64,000 nucleotides of DNA, taken from Sutcliffiella cohnii. Its GTDB lineage: Bacteria > Bacillota > Bacilli > Bacillales > Bacillaceae_I. The stretch spans positions 2,906,501-2,970,500 of the forward strand of contig NZ_CP018866.1 in NCBI RefSeq assembly GCF_002250055.1. Reading direction: 5' to 3'. Below, one piece after another: positions 1 to 9,403 of this stretch. The notes beneath the pieces are model-generated. The model ran no database searches, was not told the origin of the DNA, and saw only the letters and a program-made list of their open reading frames with translations. A program made the position numbers and the translations under genes. How positions within the stretch are numbered: the stretch's first letter is position 1; each line of letters begins with the position of its first letter.

Positions 1-639
1 ATACTCTTGTTCGTTTACTCGAATATTAGGAAGCTGTAAATCTTTTGATATCATAGTGAAAATCTCATTGGATGCATGTAAAAATGGCATCGCCTCAATT
101 AAAACTTCTTCCGATTCCTTTGGAAGAGCATGTTCTTTTCCATTGTACACTTGCTCTAAAAAATATCGATATTCTTCTAAATCTTTATGAGTGACAATGC
201 TTTTCCAGCTCTTTTTATCAATATCTTGTATCGCATTCGTGAACCAGTTTGTTTGTTGGACGATTGTAACCGTCATCTTTTCTATTTCGTTTGATAACTC
301 CATTGCATACGGATTTCCCATATCAACATCAAATAATAATTTCGAATACACGTAAGCTTTCTCAAATATTTGGTTAATAGTAAAATATTGTTCCAATAAC
401 TTTTGTAACTGCTTTGCTGATTCTATCGGCTTTTCTTCCTTTGCAAATTTGTTTGCCAATTTTTCTGCCAGTTTTAAATCTTTTCGCCATTCTTTTTCAT
501 CCTTGTATATTGAAGCTAAATCCCACTTATACTTATCTTCTGCCTGATCCCTTGTCCATTCATTTGCGGAGACAAATGGCACTTGAAATAAGAGAACAAG
601 ACACATAATCATCGGTATCATACTTTTTACATACTTCAT
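1..639 (-). CDS. Secreted M3-family oligoendopeptidase F-like peptidase, 3' part cut off by window edge
   Basis: Reading the minus strand from an ATG at 639 gives 213 codons with no stop before base 1, so the gene continues off the left edge. A GGAGGGG ribosome site lies 9 bases upstream; an ATG at 648 is too close to that site. The N-terminus is a signal peptide (basic MKYVK, hydrophobic core, cleavage near VSA-NEW) of about 25 residues. After it comes KWDLASIYKDEKEW and later LLFDVDMGNPYAMELSNEI, which is the PepF (peptidase M3B) N-terminal domain pattern. The zinc HExxH motif would lie further left, outside the window. PepF proteins cleave short peptides; a signal peptide suggests an exported form. 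Cytoplasmic PepF relatives lack it. Confidence 0.8.
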   Translation of the reverse strand, partial: MKYVKSMIPMIMCLVLLFQVPFVSANEWTRDQAEDKYKWDLASIYKDEKEWRKDLKLAEKLANKFAKEEKPIESAKQLQKLLEQYFTINQIFEKAYVYSKLLFDVDMGNPYAMELSNEIEKMTVTIVQQTNWFTNAIQDIDKKSWKSIVTHKDLEEYRYFLEQVYNGKEHALPKESEEVLIEAMPFLHASNEIFTMISKDLQLPNIRVNEQEY

Positions 640-770
640 ACTAAACATCCCCTCCAAAATATTCACCTTATTATTGTTTGTTTTCCACGATTTTCTATTC
701 AAGTGAAATTTTGAGGAAGGACAAAACGTAGTGGCGGAATTTATATAATTTCCTTAACGAAAACGAAAAA

Positions 771-798
771 AATGCAGTGGAGAAATTCCCACTGCATT
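771..798 (-). terminator. Intrinsic terminator downstream of brxB
   Basis: Ten-base-pair perfect stem (arms AATGCAGTGG and CCACTGCATT) with an 8-base loop. On the minus strand it is followed by a T-run. It lies 8 bases after the brxB stop. Confidence 0.85.
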
Positions 799-805
799 TT
801 TCAAC

Positions 806-1243
806 TTATACTTCTTCACAATATTGATCAAAGTATCCTTGTAATTTGTTTATGACAGACATTGGCGCATGTCCTTCAATTTCATGACGTTCAACCATCG
901 TTAAAATTTTTCCATCTTTTAATAGAGCAAAAGATGGTGAAGATGGCGGATAGCCTTCAAAAAACTCACGTGCTTTTTCTGTCGCTTCTTTATCTTGGCC
1001 AGCAAACACTGTTACTAAGTGATTTGGACGTTTATCTGCGTGAATAGCATGTGTTGCTGCTGGCCTTGCAATACCACCTGCACATCCGCACACAGAGTTT
1101 ACCATTACAAGCGTAACTCCTTTTCGGTTAAACGCTTCTTCTACTTCTTCAGGAGTACGAAGATGCTCGTATCCTGCATGATCCATTTCTTCTCTTGCTT
1201 GACGTACAACATCACTCATTAAAAAATTAAAATCCATACTCAT
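806..1243 (-). CDS. brxB: Bacilliredoxin BrxB (YqiW/YphP family)
   Basis: This 145-residue thioredoxin-fold protein belongs to the DUF1094 (YphP/YqiW) family. The CGC redox motif, with cysteines near residues 52 and 54 in SVCGCAGG, is visible. Bacilliredoxins remove bacillithiol from S-bacillithiolated cytoplasmic proteins after oxidative stress. I chose the ATG at 1243, 8 bases after AGGTG, over the in-frame ATG at 1279, which has no good ribosome site. In B. subtilis yqiW lies on the far side of bmr next to the bkd operon, so position also favours BrxB over its paralogue BrxA. It is followed at once by its own terminator. Confidence 0.93.
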   Translation of the reverse strand: MSMDFNFLMSDVVRQAREEMDHAGYEHLRTPEEVEEAFNRKGVTLVMVNSVCGCAGGIARPAATHAIHADKRPNHLVTVFAGQDKEATEKAREFFEGYPPSSPSFALLKDGKILTMVERHEIEGHAPMSVINKLQGYFDQYCEEV

Positions 1244-1385
1244 GTTGTTTTCACCTCTTTTTCTTCCTTCTATTATCATACCAATTTACTATGAATTTTA
1301 AAATAAAAAAGATGTTTAATTTAAAAATAACCGGGTATATTATTAATACATCTAGATATCCATACCCCTATACTCCCTAGATGAA

Positions 1386-1418
1386 GGAAAGTGTTTCGTG
1401 CACTTTCCTATTTTTTTT
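1386..1418 (+). terminator. Orphan plus-strand terminator-like hairpin
   Basis: Arms GGAAAGTG and CACTTTCC (8 bp) are followed by TA and eight Ts on the plus strand only. No plus-strand gene lies upstream; the neighbours brxB and meaB are both on the minus strand. It could end an antisense or small RNA, or be a relic. Confidence 0.5.
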
Positions 1419-1476
1419 AAGTGTTCGAGGTATAGCAATAATTTTGAAAAATAGAAAAAAGCACCATTACTCCAGC

Positions 1477-2493
1477 TTACTCTTCTCTTCTATCATATTG
1501 GTCTAACAACTCTTTCACTGCTGTTGATACAGGCATGTTTTCTTGATCTAATTTTTTCTTTACAATTGGAAGTTGTGTTTTGATCGTAGAATGTTGAAAA
1601 AATCTTCGTTCGAGCTCATCTTTTAACGATGCAAAAAACCATTGTTGCTTTTGCTCACTTCGTCTTTTTTCAAATTGATCAGAGTCTTTCGTATTCTGCG
1701 CAAATTGAGTAATTACTTCCCACGCTTCCATAATTCCTGTACCGTTTATAGCTGAACATGTTTTCGCTTTCGTTTGCCATCCTGGTGTTGCAGGTTGTAA
1801 AAAGTGTAAGATTTGATTATATTCTCGGGCAGTCCGATTTGCATTACGTAAGTTTTCTCCATCTGCTTTATTGACTAATATTAAATCAATTAGCTCCATT
1901 ATTCCTTTTTTCATTCCTTGAAGCTCATCACCAGCACCCGTTAATACAAGTAATAAAAAAAAGTCGACCATATCTCGAACAATTCCTTCACTTTGCCCAA
2001 CACCGACCGTTTCTACAAGAATAACGTCATAGCCAGCTGCTTCACATAAAAGAATACTTTCTCGAGTTTTTCTATTCACTCCACCTAACGTACCGCCTGA
2101 AGGAGAAGGTCGGATAAAAGCTTGCGGATGTTTTGCAAGCTCTTCCATCCTCGTCTTATCCCCTAATATACTTCCACCACTTTTCGAGCTAGATGGATCA
2201 ACCGCGAGGACTGCTACTTTCTTTCCAATCGAACATAAATATAGACCAAAAGCTTCTATAAATGTACTTTTCCCTGCCCCTGGAACACCACTAATTCCGA
2301 TTCGAATAGAATTACCAGTCCGGTCTATTACGTTTTGGAGTATGTGTTGACTTTGAGTAAAATGTCGTTCTGCATTACTTTCTACTAACGTAATAGCTTT
2401 TGCTAAGGCGGCTCGGTTTCCATGAAGCAGCTGCTTATAAAGCTGCTCCACGTTCTCCTCTTTTGTTCGAATTAATTTTTTCTTATTGTTCAT
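1477..2493 (-). CDS. meaB: Methylmalonyl-CoA mutase-associated G-protein chaperone MeaB (ArgK family)
   Basis: This 338-residue SIMIBI-class P-loop GTPase has Walker A GVPGAGKS at about 69-76, the following VDPSS motif, and an NKAD specificity motif. MeaB gates loading of adenosylcobalamin into methylmalonyl-CoA mutase and protects or reactivates the enzyme. The start overlaps the end of mutB by 11 bases, so the two are translationally coupled. The ribosome site is weak (AGAAG), consistent with coupling. The older name LAO/AO transport ATPase (ArgK) refers to the same family; its position beside mutAB makes the MeaB role much the likelier. Confidence 0.93.
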   Translation of the reverse strand: MNNKKKLIRTKEENVEQLYKQLLHGNRAALAKAITLVESNAERHFTQSQHILQNVIDRTGNSIRIGISGVPGAGKSTFIEAFGLYLCSIGKKVAVLAVDPSSSKSGGSILGDKTRMEELAKHPQAFIRPSPSGGTLGGVNRKTRESILLCEAAGYDVILVETVGVGQSEGIVRDMVDFFLLLVLTGAGDELQGMKKGIMELIDLILVNKADGENLRNANRTAREYNQILHFLQPATPGWQTKAKTCSAINGTGIMEAWEVITQFAQNTKDSDQFEKRRSEQKQQWFFASLKDELERRFFQHSTIKTQLPIVKKKLDQENMPVSTAVKELLDQYDRREE

Positions 2494-4654
2494 CTTCTAC
2501 ATCAACTTCCTCGTAACCGAGACGCTCATATATTTTATCAATAATAATTTCAGCAGCAGTCGGTATTACCGTTCCCGGTCCAAATATTGCACTTGCACCA
2601 TGCTCATAAAGATACGGATAATCTTTATAAGGGATAACCCCACCAATAATAACGATAATATCTTCTCGACCATGCTTTTTTAATTGTTCTACTAACTTAG
2701 GTAATAACGTTTTATGCCCAGCAGCTAGTGAGCTTATTCCGACAACATGCACGTCGTTTTCAACTGCTTGCAATGCTGTTTCCTCTGGAGTTTGAAAAAG
2801 TGGACCAATATCTACATCAAAACCAAGATCACTATAGCCAGTAGCAACAACTTTTGCTCCACGGTCATGGCCATCTTGCCCCATCTTCGCAATCATAATA
2901 CGAGGTCTTCTTCCTTCTAACTCGTAAAATTGTTCTATTTTCTCACGAACACGATTCATTTCTTCCTCATTCGTAAATTCAGAAGCATACACACCACTAA
3001 CAGATCGAATAACTGCTCGATGTCTCCCTGACACTTTTTCAATTGCATCAGAAATTTCTCCTAAACTCGCTCGAGCTCTCGCCGCTTCAATTGCAAGTTC
3101 CAATAAATTTCCTTCACCAGATTGTGCACTTAATGTTAATGCTTCTAATGATTGTTTCACTTTTTGTTCATCACGATTGGATCGTAGTTGGTTTAGTCGT
3201 TCGACTTGCTTTTGTAAAACTTCCTCGTTATTTATATCTAAAATCTCTATGTTCGTATCTTCTTTTTCTAATCGAAATTTATTTACGCCAATAATTGCTT
3301 CCTTCCCAGAATCAATCTTTGCCTGACGTCTTGCCGCCGCTTCTTCAATTTTCATTTTCGGTAATCCTGTTTCAATTGCCTTTGCCATACCACCAAGCTG
3401 TTCAATTTCTTCAATATGCGCCCAAGCTTTTTCAATTAATTCACTCGTTAATGTCTCCACATAGTGCGAACCCGCCCACGGATCGATAACCTTTGTAATT
3501 TCAGTTTCATCCTGAAGATAAAGCTGCGTATTTCTTGCAATACGTGCGGAAAAATCAGTCGGTAATGCAATGGCTTCATCTAACGCATTCGTGTGAAGTG
3601 ATTGTGTATGGCCGTTCGCAGCCGCTAAAGCTTCCATACAAGTTCTCGTTACGTTATTAAACGGATCTTGCTCTGTTAAACTCCAACCAGAAGTTTGCGA
3701 GTGCGTTCTTAATGCGAGTGACTTTTCATTTTTCGGGTTAAAAGTTTTCATCATTTTCGCCCAAAGGAAACGTGCCGCCCTCATTTTTGCAACTTCCATG
3801 AAAAAATTCATTCCGATTGCCCAAAAGAAAGATAATCTTGGAGCAAACGCATCAATATGAATACCTGATTTCACACCTGTACGCACATATTCCAGTCCGT
3901 CAGCAAGTGTATAGGCAAGCTCGATATCTGCCGGTGCACCCGCTTCTTGCATGTGGTAACCGGAAATACTTATGCTATTAAACTTTGGCATATGTTGAGA
4001 CGTGTAAGCAAATATATCTCCAATAATACGCATCGACATATCTGGTGGATAAATGTACGTATTACGAACCATATATTCTTTTAAAATATCGTTTTGGATA
4101 GTACCAGCTAATTGTTCTTTTGAAACACCTTGTTCTTCAGCAGTCACTATATAAAACGCCATAATCGGTAATACGGCACCGTTCATCGTCATTGAAACAG
4201 ACATTTGATCCAATGGAATGCCATCAAACAATATTTTCATATCTAAAATAGAATCTATAGCTACCCCAGCTTTCCCCACATCTCCAACAACACGTGGATG
4301 ATCTGAATCATAGCCTCTATGTGTTGCTAGGTCGAATGCAACTGACAATCCCTTTTGACCTGCTTCTAAATTTCGACGATAAAATGCGTTACTTTCTTCC
4401 GCAGTCGAAAAGCCTGCATATTGGCGTATCGTCCATGGACGGTTAACATACATCGTTGGATAAGGTCCACGAACATACGGGGCTACACCGGGAAATGTAT
4501 GTAAATGTTCTTTATTATCAATGTCAGCCTCAGTGTACTGAGATTTAATTTTTATTTGCTCGTTCGTTTCGAAAAAGATATCTTCATAGCTAACTTCTTG
4601 GTCCATTGATGATGGTTGTATATTCAATTTTACTTTTGAAAAATCAGGCCTCAC
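2483..4654 (-). CDS. mutB: Methylmalonyl-CoA mutase large (catalytic) subunit
   Basis: This 723-residue protein interconverts (R)-methylmalonyl-CoA and succinyl-CoA using adenosylcobalamin. The N-terminal TIM barrel carries the substrate-channel segment [20 protein letters not shown]. The C-terminal B12 domain carries the cobalt-ligating DGHDRG motif (DxHxxG) near residue 600, then the later GG motif (IIGGVIP). The start is GTG at 4654, 7 bases after GGGGTG, and overlaps the mutA stop by 11 bases. With mutA and meaB it forms one transcription unit. Its substrate would come from propionyl-CoA, a product of Val and Ile catabolism by the adjacent bkd genes. No propionyl-CoA carboxylase or epimerase gene is in the window. 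Confidence 0.96.
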   Translation of the reverse strand: MRPDFSKVKLNIQPSSMDQEVSYEDIFFETNEQIKIKSQYTEADIDNKEHLHTFPGVAPYVRGPYPTMYVNRPWTIRQYAGFSTAEESNAFYRRNLEAGQKGLSVAFDLATHRGYDSDHPRVVGDVGKAGVAIDSILDMKILFDGIPLDQMSVSMTMNGAVLPIMAFYIVTAEEQGVSKEQLAGTIQNDILKEYMVRNTYIYPPDMSMRIIGDIFAYTSQHMPKFNSISISGYHMQEAGAPADIELAYTLADGLEYVRTGVKSGIHIDAFAPRLSFFWAIGMNFFMEVAKMRAARFLWAKMMKTFNPKNEKSLALRTHSQTSGWSLTEQDPFNNVTRTCMEALAAANGHTQSLHTNALDEAIALPTDFSARIARNTQLYLQDETEITKVIDPWAGSHYVETLTSELIEKAWAHIEEIEQLGGMAKAIETGLPKMKIEEAAARRQAKIDSGKEAIIGVNKFRLEKEDTNIEILDINNEEVLQKQVERLNQLRSNRDEQKVKQSLEALTLSAQSGEGNLLELAIEAARARASLGEISDAIEKVSGRHRAVIRSVSGVYASEFTNEEEMNRVREKIEQFYELEGRRPRIMIAKMGQDGHDRGAKVVATGYSDLGFDVDIGPLFQTPEETALQAVENDVHVVGISSLAAGHKTLLPKLVEQLKKHGREDIIVIIGGVIPYKDYPYLYEHGASAIFGPGTVIPTAAEIIIDKIYERLGYEEVDVEDEQ

Positions 4655-6428
4655 CTTTATTCACCCCTAACACAGTTTGGATCGTCATAAGTTGGTCGTA
4701 ACAATTCGAATGTAAATGAATCGTTTCATCTACCCCATCTATCTTTGTCTTTCCAGCTACGATAACAAAACAGTCTTGACTCACTTCTTTTAGAAATTGG
4801 ACAATATGTTGTAAATTTTCTTCATAAGCTATATCTGTTCCACATATGCAAACTGTTTTCCCTTTCCATTCAGTAGAAACCCATTCATTTATAGTTTCAA
4901 TAGTTTCTAAGCTAGGACTTTGTTGAACTTGAAGTCCTCCAACTTGGAAAAAGCTAGTAGCAAAGTCAGTGCGTGGCTTATGTTCTTTTAATTTTCCAAT
5001 ATTTAATAACGTAATTGTTGGCTCTTGACTAGTGTTTTGTTTAAACTCGCTTGCTTGAAGCCTCAAATTTTCAAACGCTTCTGCAATACGAAGTTTTCGT
5101 AAATTACCTTTTGTTTCACTCGGTACTAAGGTATCTTTTAAGTTCGGATACATGTTAACACCGACCATTTTTTTCTTTCTATTTTTAATATCATTTACTC
5201 TTTTTATGGCCACTTGTTGAATATCTTGCTGTAAAGTATTTGATGTTAAAGCAGATATAATGCCACCCTGCTTTTCTATCTTTTGAAAGTAACCCCATGC
5301 ATTTTGGGCAAGCTCCTCTGTTAAAGTTTCTATATAATAGGAACCAGCCGCAGGATCAATTACTTTATTTAAAAATGATTCATCTTTCAGCACATAATGT
5401 GTGTTACGTGCAATTCTTCTAGAAAAAGTATTTTCTTTACTAGAGTAACTTCCAATATTTAAACTATTCACTCCTGCTACTACCGCGGAGAACGCTTCGG
5501 TTGTCGTACGAAGCATATTCACATGTTCATCTAGTATAGATTTATTGATCGATGATGTCGTCGCGTGAATAGTCATTTGTTGAGCTTGTGTTGAACCACC
5601 AAATTGTTGAATGATTGTAGCCCACATTACTTTTGCAGCGCGAACTTTGGCTAACTCCATAAACAAGTCACTTCCAACGTTGTAGGAAAAAACAAACGTA
5701 TTTGCCGCTTCGTCTATACTGAGCCCTCGCTCAATTAATTGTGTTAAGTATTCCACTGCGGTAGCCATCGTTGCTGCCAATTCTTGAACAGCATTTGCAC
5801 CTGCTTCATGGTAAGGTTCTGAACGAACCCAAATTGTTCTTACATTAGGGACTTCCTTTATAGTATTTGCTACACTACTATACGTAGCTTCCGATAATTG
5901 CAACTCACCTGTTTGTGCAAATTCACCGATTGGATCCATCCCGATGTATCCGGTTATAGTTTGTAAATTTACTTGCTGTGTATGTAAATATTCTTTCAGT
6001 AGATTATAGAAATCCGATACATTTACCCCTGTATAAACATGTAATGGTGTTTCAGTGAGGTTAATGGAGTGTAATAAAGTATGCAAGTCTTCAAGTGCAC
6101 CAATATGTACTTCTTTCGTTTCGAAATGCACTGCTTCAAGTCCAACCTTGAATTCAGTTTGTAAAATATCGTTTAATTGCGATAACGAAAGTCCAGATGG
6201 TAATTTTTGACTAACGAACCAGTCATTGCTGGCACCTTTTGGAAAATAATTAGAAGCTCCTTTTATATCCTGTTCTGTATACAAAGGTTTTCTCTTAATT
6301 CCTTCATACGTACTACTGAAAAGCGACTCGACTGTTTTACCTTTTAACGTAGCTGCCACTTTTTCTTCCCAGTCTTTATATGTTCCATTTGGAAATTTAA
6401 TTTCCTTCATATTGTGAAGCTGATCCAT
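4644..6428 (-). CDS. mutA: Methylmalonyl-CoA mutase small subunit
   Basis: This 594-residue paralogue of the large subunit keeps the barrel and a degenerate C-terminal flavodoxin-like domain. The DxHxxG cobalamin motif is missing, as expected for the non-catalytic subunit of the heterodimer. It aligns with MutB in the [12 protein letters not shown] and [14 protein letters not shown] blocks. I placed the start at the second Met (6428), 6 bases after AGGGGG; the ATG at 6434 directly abuts that site. It is first of the mutA-mutB-meaB unit, and a cre-like site lies about 26 bases upstream. Confidence 0.92.
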   Translation of the reverse strand: MDQLHNMKEIKFPNGTYKDWEEKVAATLKGKTVESLFSSTYEGIKRKPLYTEQDIKGASNYFPKGASNDWFVSQKLPSGLSLSQLNDILQTEFKVGLEAVHFETKEVHIGALEDLHTLLHSINLTETPLHVYTGVNVSDFYNLLKEYLHTQQVNLQTITGYIGMDPIGEFAQTGELQLSEATYSSVANTIKEVPNVRTIWVRSEPYHEAGANAVQELAATMATAVEYLTQLIERGLSIDEAANTFVFSYNVGSDLFMELAKVRAAKVMWATIIQQFGGSTQAQQMTIHATTSSINKSILDEHVNMLRTTTEAFSAVVAGVNSLNIGSYSSKENTFSRRIARNTHYVLKDESFLNKVIDPAAGSYYIETLTEELAQNAWGYFQKIEKQGGIISALTSNTLQQDIQQVAIKRVNDIKNRKKKMVGVNMYPNLKDTLVPSETKGNLRKLRIAEAFENLRLQASEFKQNTSQEPTITLLNIGKLKEHKPRTDFATSFFQVGGLQVQQSPSLETIETINEWVSTEWKGKTVCICGTDIAYEENLQHIVQFLKEVSQDCFVIVAGKTKIDGVDETIHLHSNCYDQLMTIQTVLGVNKGEA

Positions 6429-6453
6429 TGCCATCCCCCTCGTAAATACAGAT

Positions 6454-6467
6454 AGTTAACGCTTTCA
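6454..6467 (-). promoter_or_regulatory. Candidate CcpA catabolite-response element upstream of mutA
   Basis: Read on the minus strand this is TGAAAGCGTTAACT, which matches the cre consensus TGWAANCGNTNWCA at all but the last fixed position. It sits between any mutA promoter and its ribosome site, a position where CcpA would repress when preferred sugars are present. This is inferred from sequence only. Confidence 0.5.
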
Positions 6468-6548
6468 TACTTCAATTTTAATATAGTTGTAGAATAGTAA
6501 CAACTTTTTCTGTTCTAATCTTCTATTGGCAGGAAATATTGAGTGGTA

Positions 6549-7472
6549 TTACCTTTGCTTGGGTAAGGAGTGGAGGATGCGGGTCATCGTATTTCTAGAA
6601 GGAATTAACAAAAACTCTCTACATTTCTGATTCGTTAACTTATTTTTAAACAATAATGCGTAATCTTTTAAAGAAGTATATATGAATGACTTTTTTTCGT
6701 TATCACAATTATTAGGGCAAGCCCAAGTATTCTTCACCTTAGGTAGCGGTAACCTATTACACTTTGGACAACGTACTCCCTTTTGAACTTCATCTGGAAG
6801 GAAGTCATATTTTTCAAGTAGATTTGTGTCATCTGGAGTATGGGCAAGAAGCAGTTTTTTTGAATACGACCTGACATCTGCTTCATTTAATAAAGTGTTC
6901 TTTATATTCTTTTCTATACTCTCAATTTTCCAAGGGAGTGCATCAATTCCTATTACTTTATCCGAGAGATGGGATGGGAGCTTAGAAGTATCAAAAAACG
7001 TATTGGGGTTTGAAATGACTATTAATGAGTAGATTGGTAGGAGCCTTAAATAATTTTGTTGAAACCATTGTTTCATTCTATATTCCTGTCTTTGTACTTG
7101 CAATAGTGGGTTTACGAATCCTTCAATTTTATCATTTAAATTTCTTGTCATTTTATTTTCTTCAAATATTAAATGAACATTTAGGTTTTTTGTTTCAATA
7201 AGAATAATACATTTTTTTGTAAGTAATAACGTATCCATTTGGACTTTATGATTATTGATCGTAAGTTTTAAATCTTGTAAAATGTAGAACTTTTTTTCAT
7301 CAATAAATCCCAGTTGATAGTCTGTTGCGAGCTCCCCTAAATAGCCAGCGTTATATTTTCTATAATCACTTTCAATAAAGTTTCGCTTCGGATGGCGTCC
7401 GTGAATTCTAGCTAATAACGCTTCATATTTACGAATTAAAATTGGTTTTTTACGTGGCTTAATTATCGGCAT
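6549..7472 (-). CDS. NERD-domain (nuclease-related) protein with C-terminal zinc ribbon
   Basis: This 307-residue protein carries a nuclease-related domain over about residues 40-160, with GYLGELATDYQLGF, a central QMDTLLLT and the catalytic-like IETKN motif. That E-x-K arrangement resembles restriction-endonuclease-like folds. Near the C-terminus there are two cysteine pairs (CPKCNR, then CPNNCDN about 18 residues later), a probable zinc ribbon. There is no membrane segment or signal. A GGAGG site lies 6 bases before the ATG. It stands alone between mutA and the 21-bp-phased repeat, absent at this position in B. subtilis. The biological role of most NERD proteins is unknown; roles in DNA processing or plasmid functions are only inferred. 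Confidence 0.85.
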   Translation of the reverse strand: MPIIKPRKKPILIRKYEALLARIHGRHPKRNFIESDYRKYNAGYLGELATDYQLGFIDEKKFYILQDLKLTINNHKVQMDTLLLTKKCIILIETKNLNVHLIFEENKMTRNLNDKIEGFVNPLLQVQRQEYRMKQWFQQNYLRLLPIYSLIVISNPNTFFDTSKLPSHLSDKVIGIDALPWKIESIEKNIKNTLLNEADVRSYSKKLLLAHTPDDTNLLEKYDFLPDEVQKGVRCPKCNRLPLPKVKNTWACPNNCDNEKKSFIYTSLKDYALLFKNKLTNQKCREFLLIPSRNTMTRILHSLPKQR

Positions 7473-7509
7473 GACATTCCTCCTTCAAATTTAATCAAAA
7501 ATATAATTT

Positions 7510-7545
7510 CTATATCTTTACGAAAATTCCTTCTTAAAGATATAG
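7510..7545. repeat. Inverted repeat in the leader of the NERD gene
   Basis: Perfect 11-bp arms CTATATCTTTA and TAAAGATATAG are separated by 14 bases. It lies 38-73 bases upstream of the NERD start, so it could be an operator or an RNA hairpin in the 5' leader. There is no T-run after it on the minus strand that would make it a simple terminator. Confidence 0.6.
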
Positions 7546-7568
7546 TATTTTGTTGAATTTTTTGGGAG

Positions 7569-7825
7569 GTTGCTGACTTTTGACCGATGGTTGCACCATT
7601 TTGCGGTGGTGTTGCACCATAACTTGGATGAGGTTGCACCAGTTTTTCGTTTCGTTGCACCACGTTGATTTTGTTGCTGACTTTTGACCGATGGTTGCAC
7701 CAGTTTGCGGCGGTGTTGCACCAAAACTTGGCAAGGTTGCACCAGTTTTTCGTTTCGTTGCACCACGTGGTTTTCGTTGCTGACTTTTGAGCGGCGTTGC
7801 ATCACTTGGGGGCCGTGTTGAACCA
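7569..7825. repeat. 21-bp-phased array of GTTGCACCA motifs (two 103-104 bp units plus a third partial unit)
   Basis: Ten copies of GTTGCACCA (two with one mismatch) start at 7590, 7611, 7633, 7654, 7694, 7715, 7736, 7757, 7796 and 7817. Spacing is 21 or 22 bp, with 40- or 39-bp gaps where the related block GTTGCTGACTTTTGA occupies the missing phase at 7569, 7673 and 7776. The higher-order unit is therefore about 103-104 bp, repeated 2.4 times. Because 21 is both two helical turns and seven codons, spurious ORFs run through several frames; none has a credible start. This pattern fits phased protein binding sites or a dispersed intergenic repeat better than a gene. Confidence 0.85.
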
Positions 7826-7849
7826 CTTGAGCAGGAGTTATAATAAATT

Positions 7850-7884
7850 AAGGCTTAGAGATGTTAATTCTCTAAGTCTTTTTA
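7850..7884 (+). terminator. Plus-strand terminator-like hairpin beyond the phased repeat array
   Basis: A 12-bp stem with one G-U pair (core CTTAGAGA and TCTCTAAG, 7-base loop) runs into CTTTTT on the plus strand. No plus-strand protein gene precedes it; the array at 7569-7825 does. It could end a non-coding transcript across the array. Confidence 0.55.
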
Positions 7885-7964
7885 TGTAATATAACTGGCA
7901 ATCTTTAATTTTGTATGGTTATTTTTGTGCTTTAAAAAGTACACCAATTGAACATAAAATAAAC

Positions 7965-7989
7965 AACCCCCGGCAAAAAGCCGAGGGTT
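7965..7989 (-). terminator. Terminator of the bkd operon
   Basis: The stem AACCCCCGGC with GCCGAGGGTT has one mismatch and a 5-base loop. On the minus strand it is followed by TGTTTATTTT. It lies 10 bases past the bkdB stop. Confidence 0.85.
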
Positions 7990-7998
7990 CTATATAAA

Positions 7999-9330
7999 TT
8001 AATAAATCGATGTATTCTCACGAGACATTTTTTCGATAATTTCTTTCACACGAGCTAAGAAGCGGCCGCAAACTAAGCCGTCTAAAACGCGGTGGTCTAG
8101 AGACATACATAGGTTTACCATGTCACGAACTGCGATCATCCCATTGTCCATTACAACTGGACGTTTTACAATTGACTCTACTTGAAGGATTGCTGCTTGT
8201 GGGTAGTTGATGATACCCATTGATTGAACAGAACCGAATGAACCAGTGTTGTTCACAGTGAATGTTCCACCTTGCATTTCAGCAGATGTTAACTTTCCAG
8301 AGCGTACCTTCGCAGCAAGTTCTGTAATTTCACGAGCAATTCCTTTAATTGTTTTCTCATCAGCGTTACGAATAACTGGCACATATAGTGCGTCGTCCGT
8401 TGCAACAGCGATAGAAATATTAATATCTTTCTTTTGAACGATTTTGTCACCAGCCCACATAGAGTTAATTTGCGGGTATTCTTTTAATGCTTGGGCAACT
8501 GCTTTTACGAAGAAAGCAAAGAATGTCAGGTTGAAGCCTTCTATTTGCTTAAATTCGTTTTTCACAGAGTTGCGGTAGTCTACTAAATTAGTCGCATCCA
8601 CTTCAATCATCGTCCATGCATGTGGAGCTTCGTGTTTACTGCGAAGCATGTTTGCAGCGATTGCTTTACGAACACCTGTAACCGGGATTTCGATATCCCC
8701 TGCTTCTACTGGCACATTAACTGGTGCGGCCGCTTTTGGTGCTTGAGCTGTGGCTGGTGCAGAAACTGATGCAGCTGGTTGGCTACTTACTGCTGCAGGT
8801 TTTTCTTCTGTAACAGATGTAGCTGGTTTACTGTCTGCAGTTGGAATGTTGCCAGACTCAATCACTTTTAATATGTCTTTTCTAGTAATACGGCCGCCTG
8901 CTCCAGTACCACTTACTTGCTCTAAATCAATGTTATTTTCTTGAGCTAGACGTAAAACAGCTGGTGAATAACGACGTTTGTTCGGCTGATCCTCATCATT
9001 AGTTGTAGGTGCCGTAGCTTCTTCATTTGTTGAAGCCGCATTTGCTGGGGCTTCTTGTTTAGAAGTTCCCCCTCCGCCAGCAGCTCCACCTTCTGTTTCT
9101 ATATAACAAATAATTTCACCTACTGCTAAAGTATCGCCATCTTCTGCTACAAGCTCTGTAATTTTTCCAGAGAAAGATGATGGAATTTCTGCGTTTACTT
9201 TATCAGTCATAACCTCTGCAAGAGGGTCGTATTTATTTACTGTATCACCGACTTTAACAAGCCAGCGGCTAATGGTTCCTTCTGTAACACTTTCTCCAAG
9301 TTGCGGCATCGTTATTTTTTCAATAGCCAA
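7999..9330 (-). CDS. bkdB: Branched-chain alpha-keto acid dehydrogenase E2 (dihydrolipoyl acyltransferase)
   Basis: E2 core of the branched-chain keto-acid dehydrogenase complex, which transfers the acyl group from lipoamide to CoA. An N-terminal lipoyl domain has the lipoylated lysine in MTDKVNAE at about residue 44. An Ala/Pro/Thr-rich linker follows, then the E1/E3-binding domain (YSPAVLRLAQEN, about 125-160). The C-terminal catalytic domain carries LDHRVLDG. I chose a TTG start at 9330, 8 bases after GAGGAGG; the ATG at 9351 lies upstream of that site and would place it inside the reading frame. Length is 443 residues. It is the last gene of the operon and is followed by a terminator. Confidence 0.95.
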   Translation of the reverse strand: MAIEKITMPQLGESVTEGTISRWLVKVGDTVNKYDPLAEVMTDKVNAEIPSSFSGKITELVAEDGDTLAVGEIICYIETEGGAAGGGGTSKQEAPANAASTNEEATAPTTNDEDQPNKRRYSPAVLRLAQENNIDLEQVSGTGAGGRITRKDILKVIESGNIPTADSKPATSVTEEKPAAVSSQPAASVSAPATAQAPKAAAPVNVPVEAGDIEIPVTGVRKAIAANMLRSKHEAPHAWTMIEVDATNLVDYRNSVKNEFKQIEGFNLTFFAFFVKAVAQALKEYPQINSMWAGDKIVQKKDINISIAVATDDALYVPVIRNADEKTIKGIAREITELAAKVRSGKLTSAEMQGGTFTVNNTGSFGSVQSMGIINYPQAAILQVESIVKRPVVMDNGMIAVRDMVNLCMSLDHRVLDGLVCGRFLARVKEIIEKMSRENTSIY

Positions 9331-9403
9331 GGTGAATACCTCCTCGTTCATTTAGAAGGGGTCTCCTCAAATAAAAGACCACCTCCATCATATAATTCTA
9401 TTA

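Noticed and set aside
7463..7826. Three overlapping minus-strand ORFs of 66-102 codons with repeated VQ, WCN and GAT peptides
   Set aside because: They are frame images of the 21-bp DNA repeat (21 is a multiple of 3), overlap each other, and lack ribosome sites.
7510..7884. Possible CRISPR array
   Set aside because: Repeat units are only 9 bases with spacers that are themselves repeated between units, and no cas genes are present.
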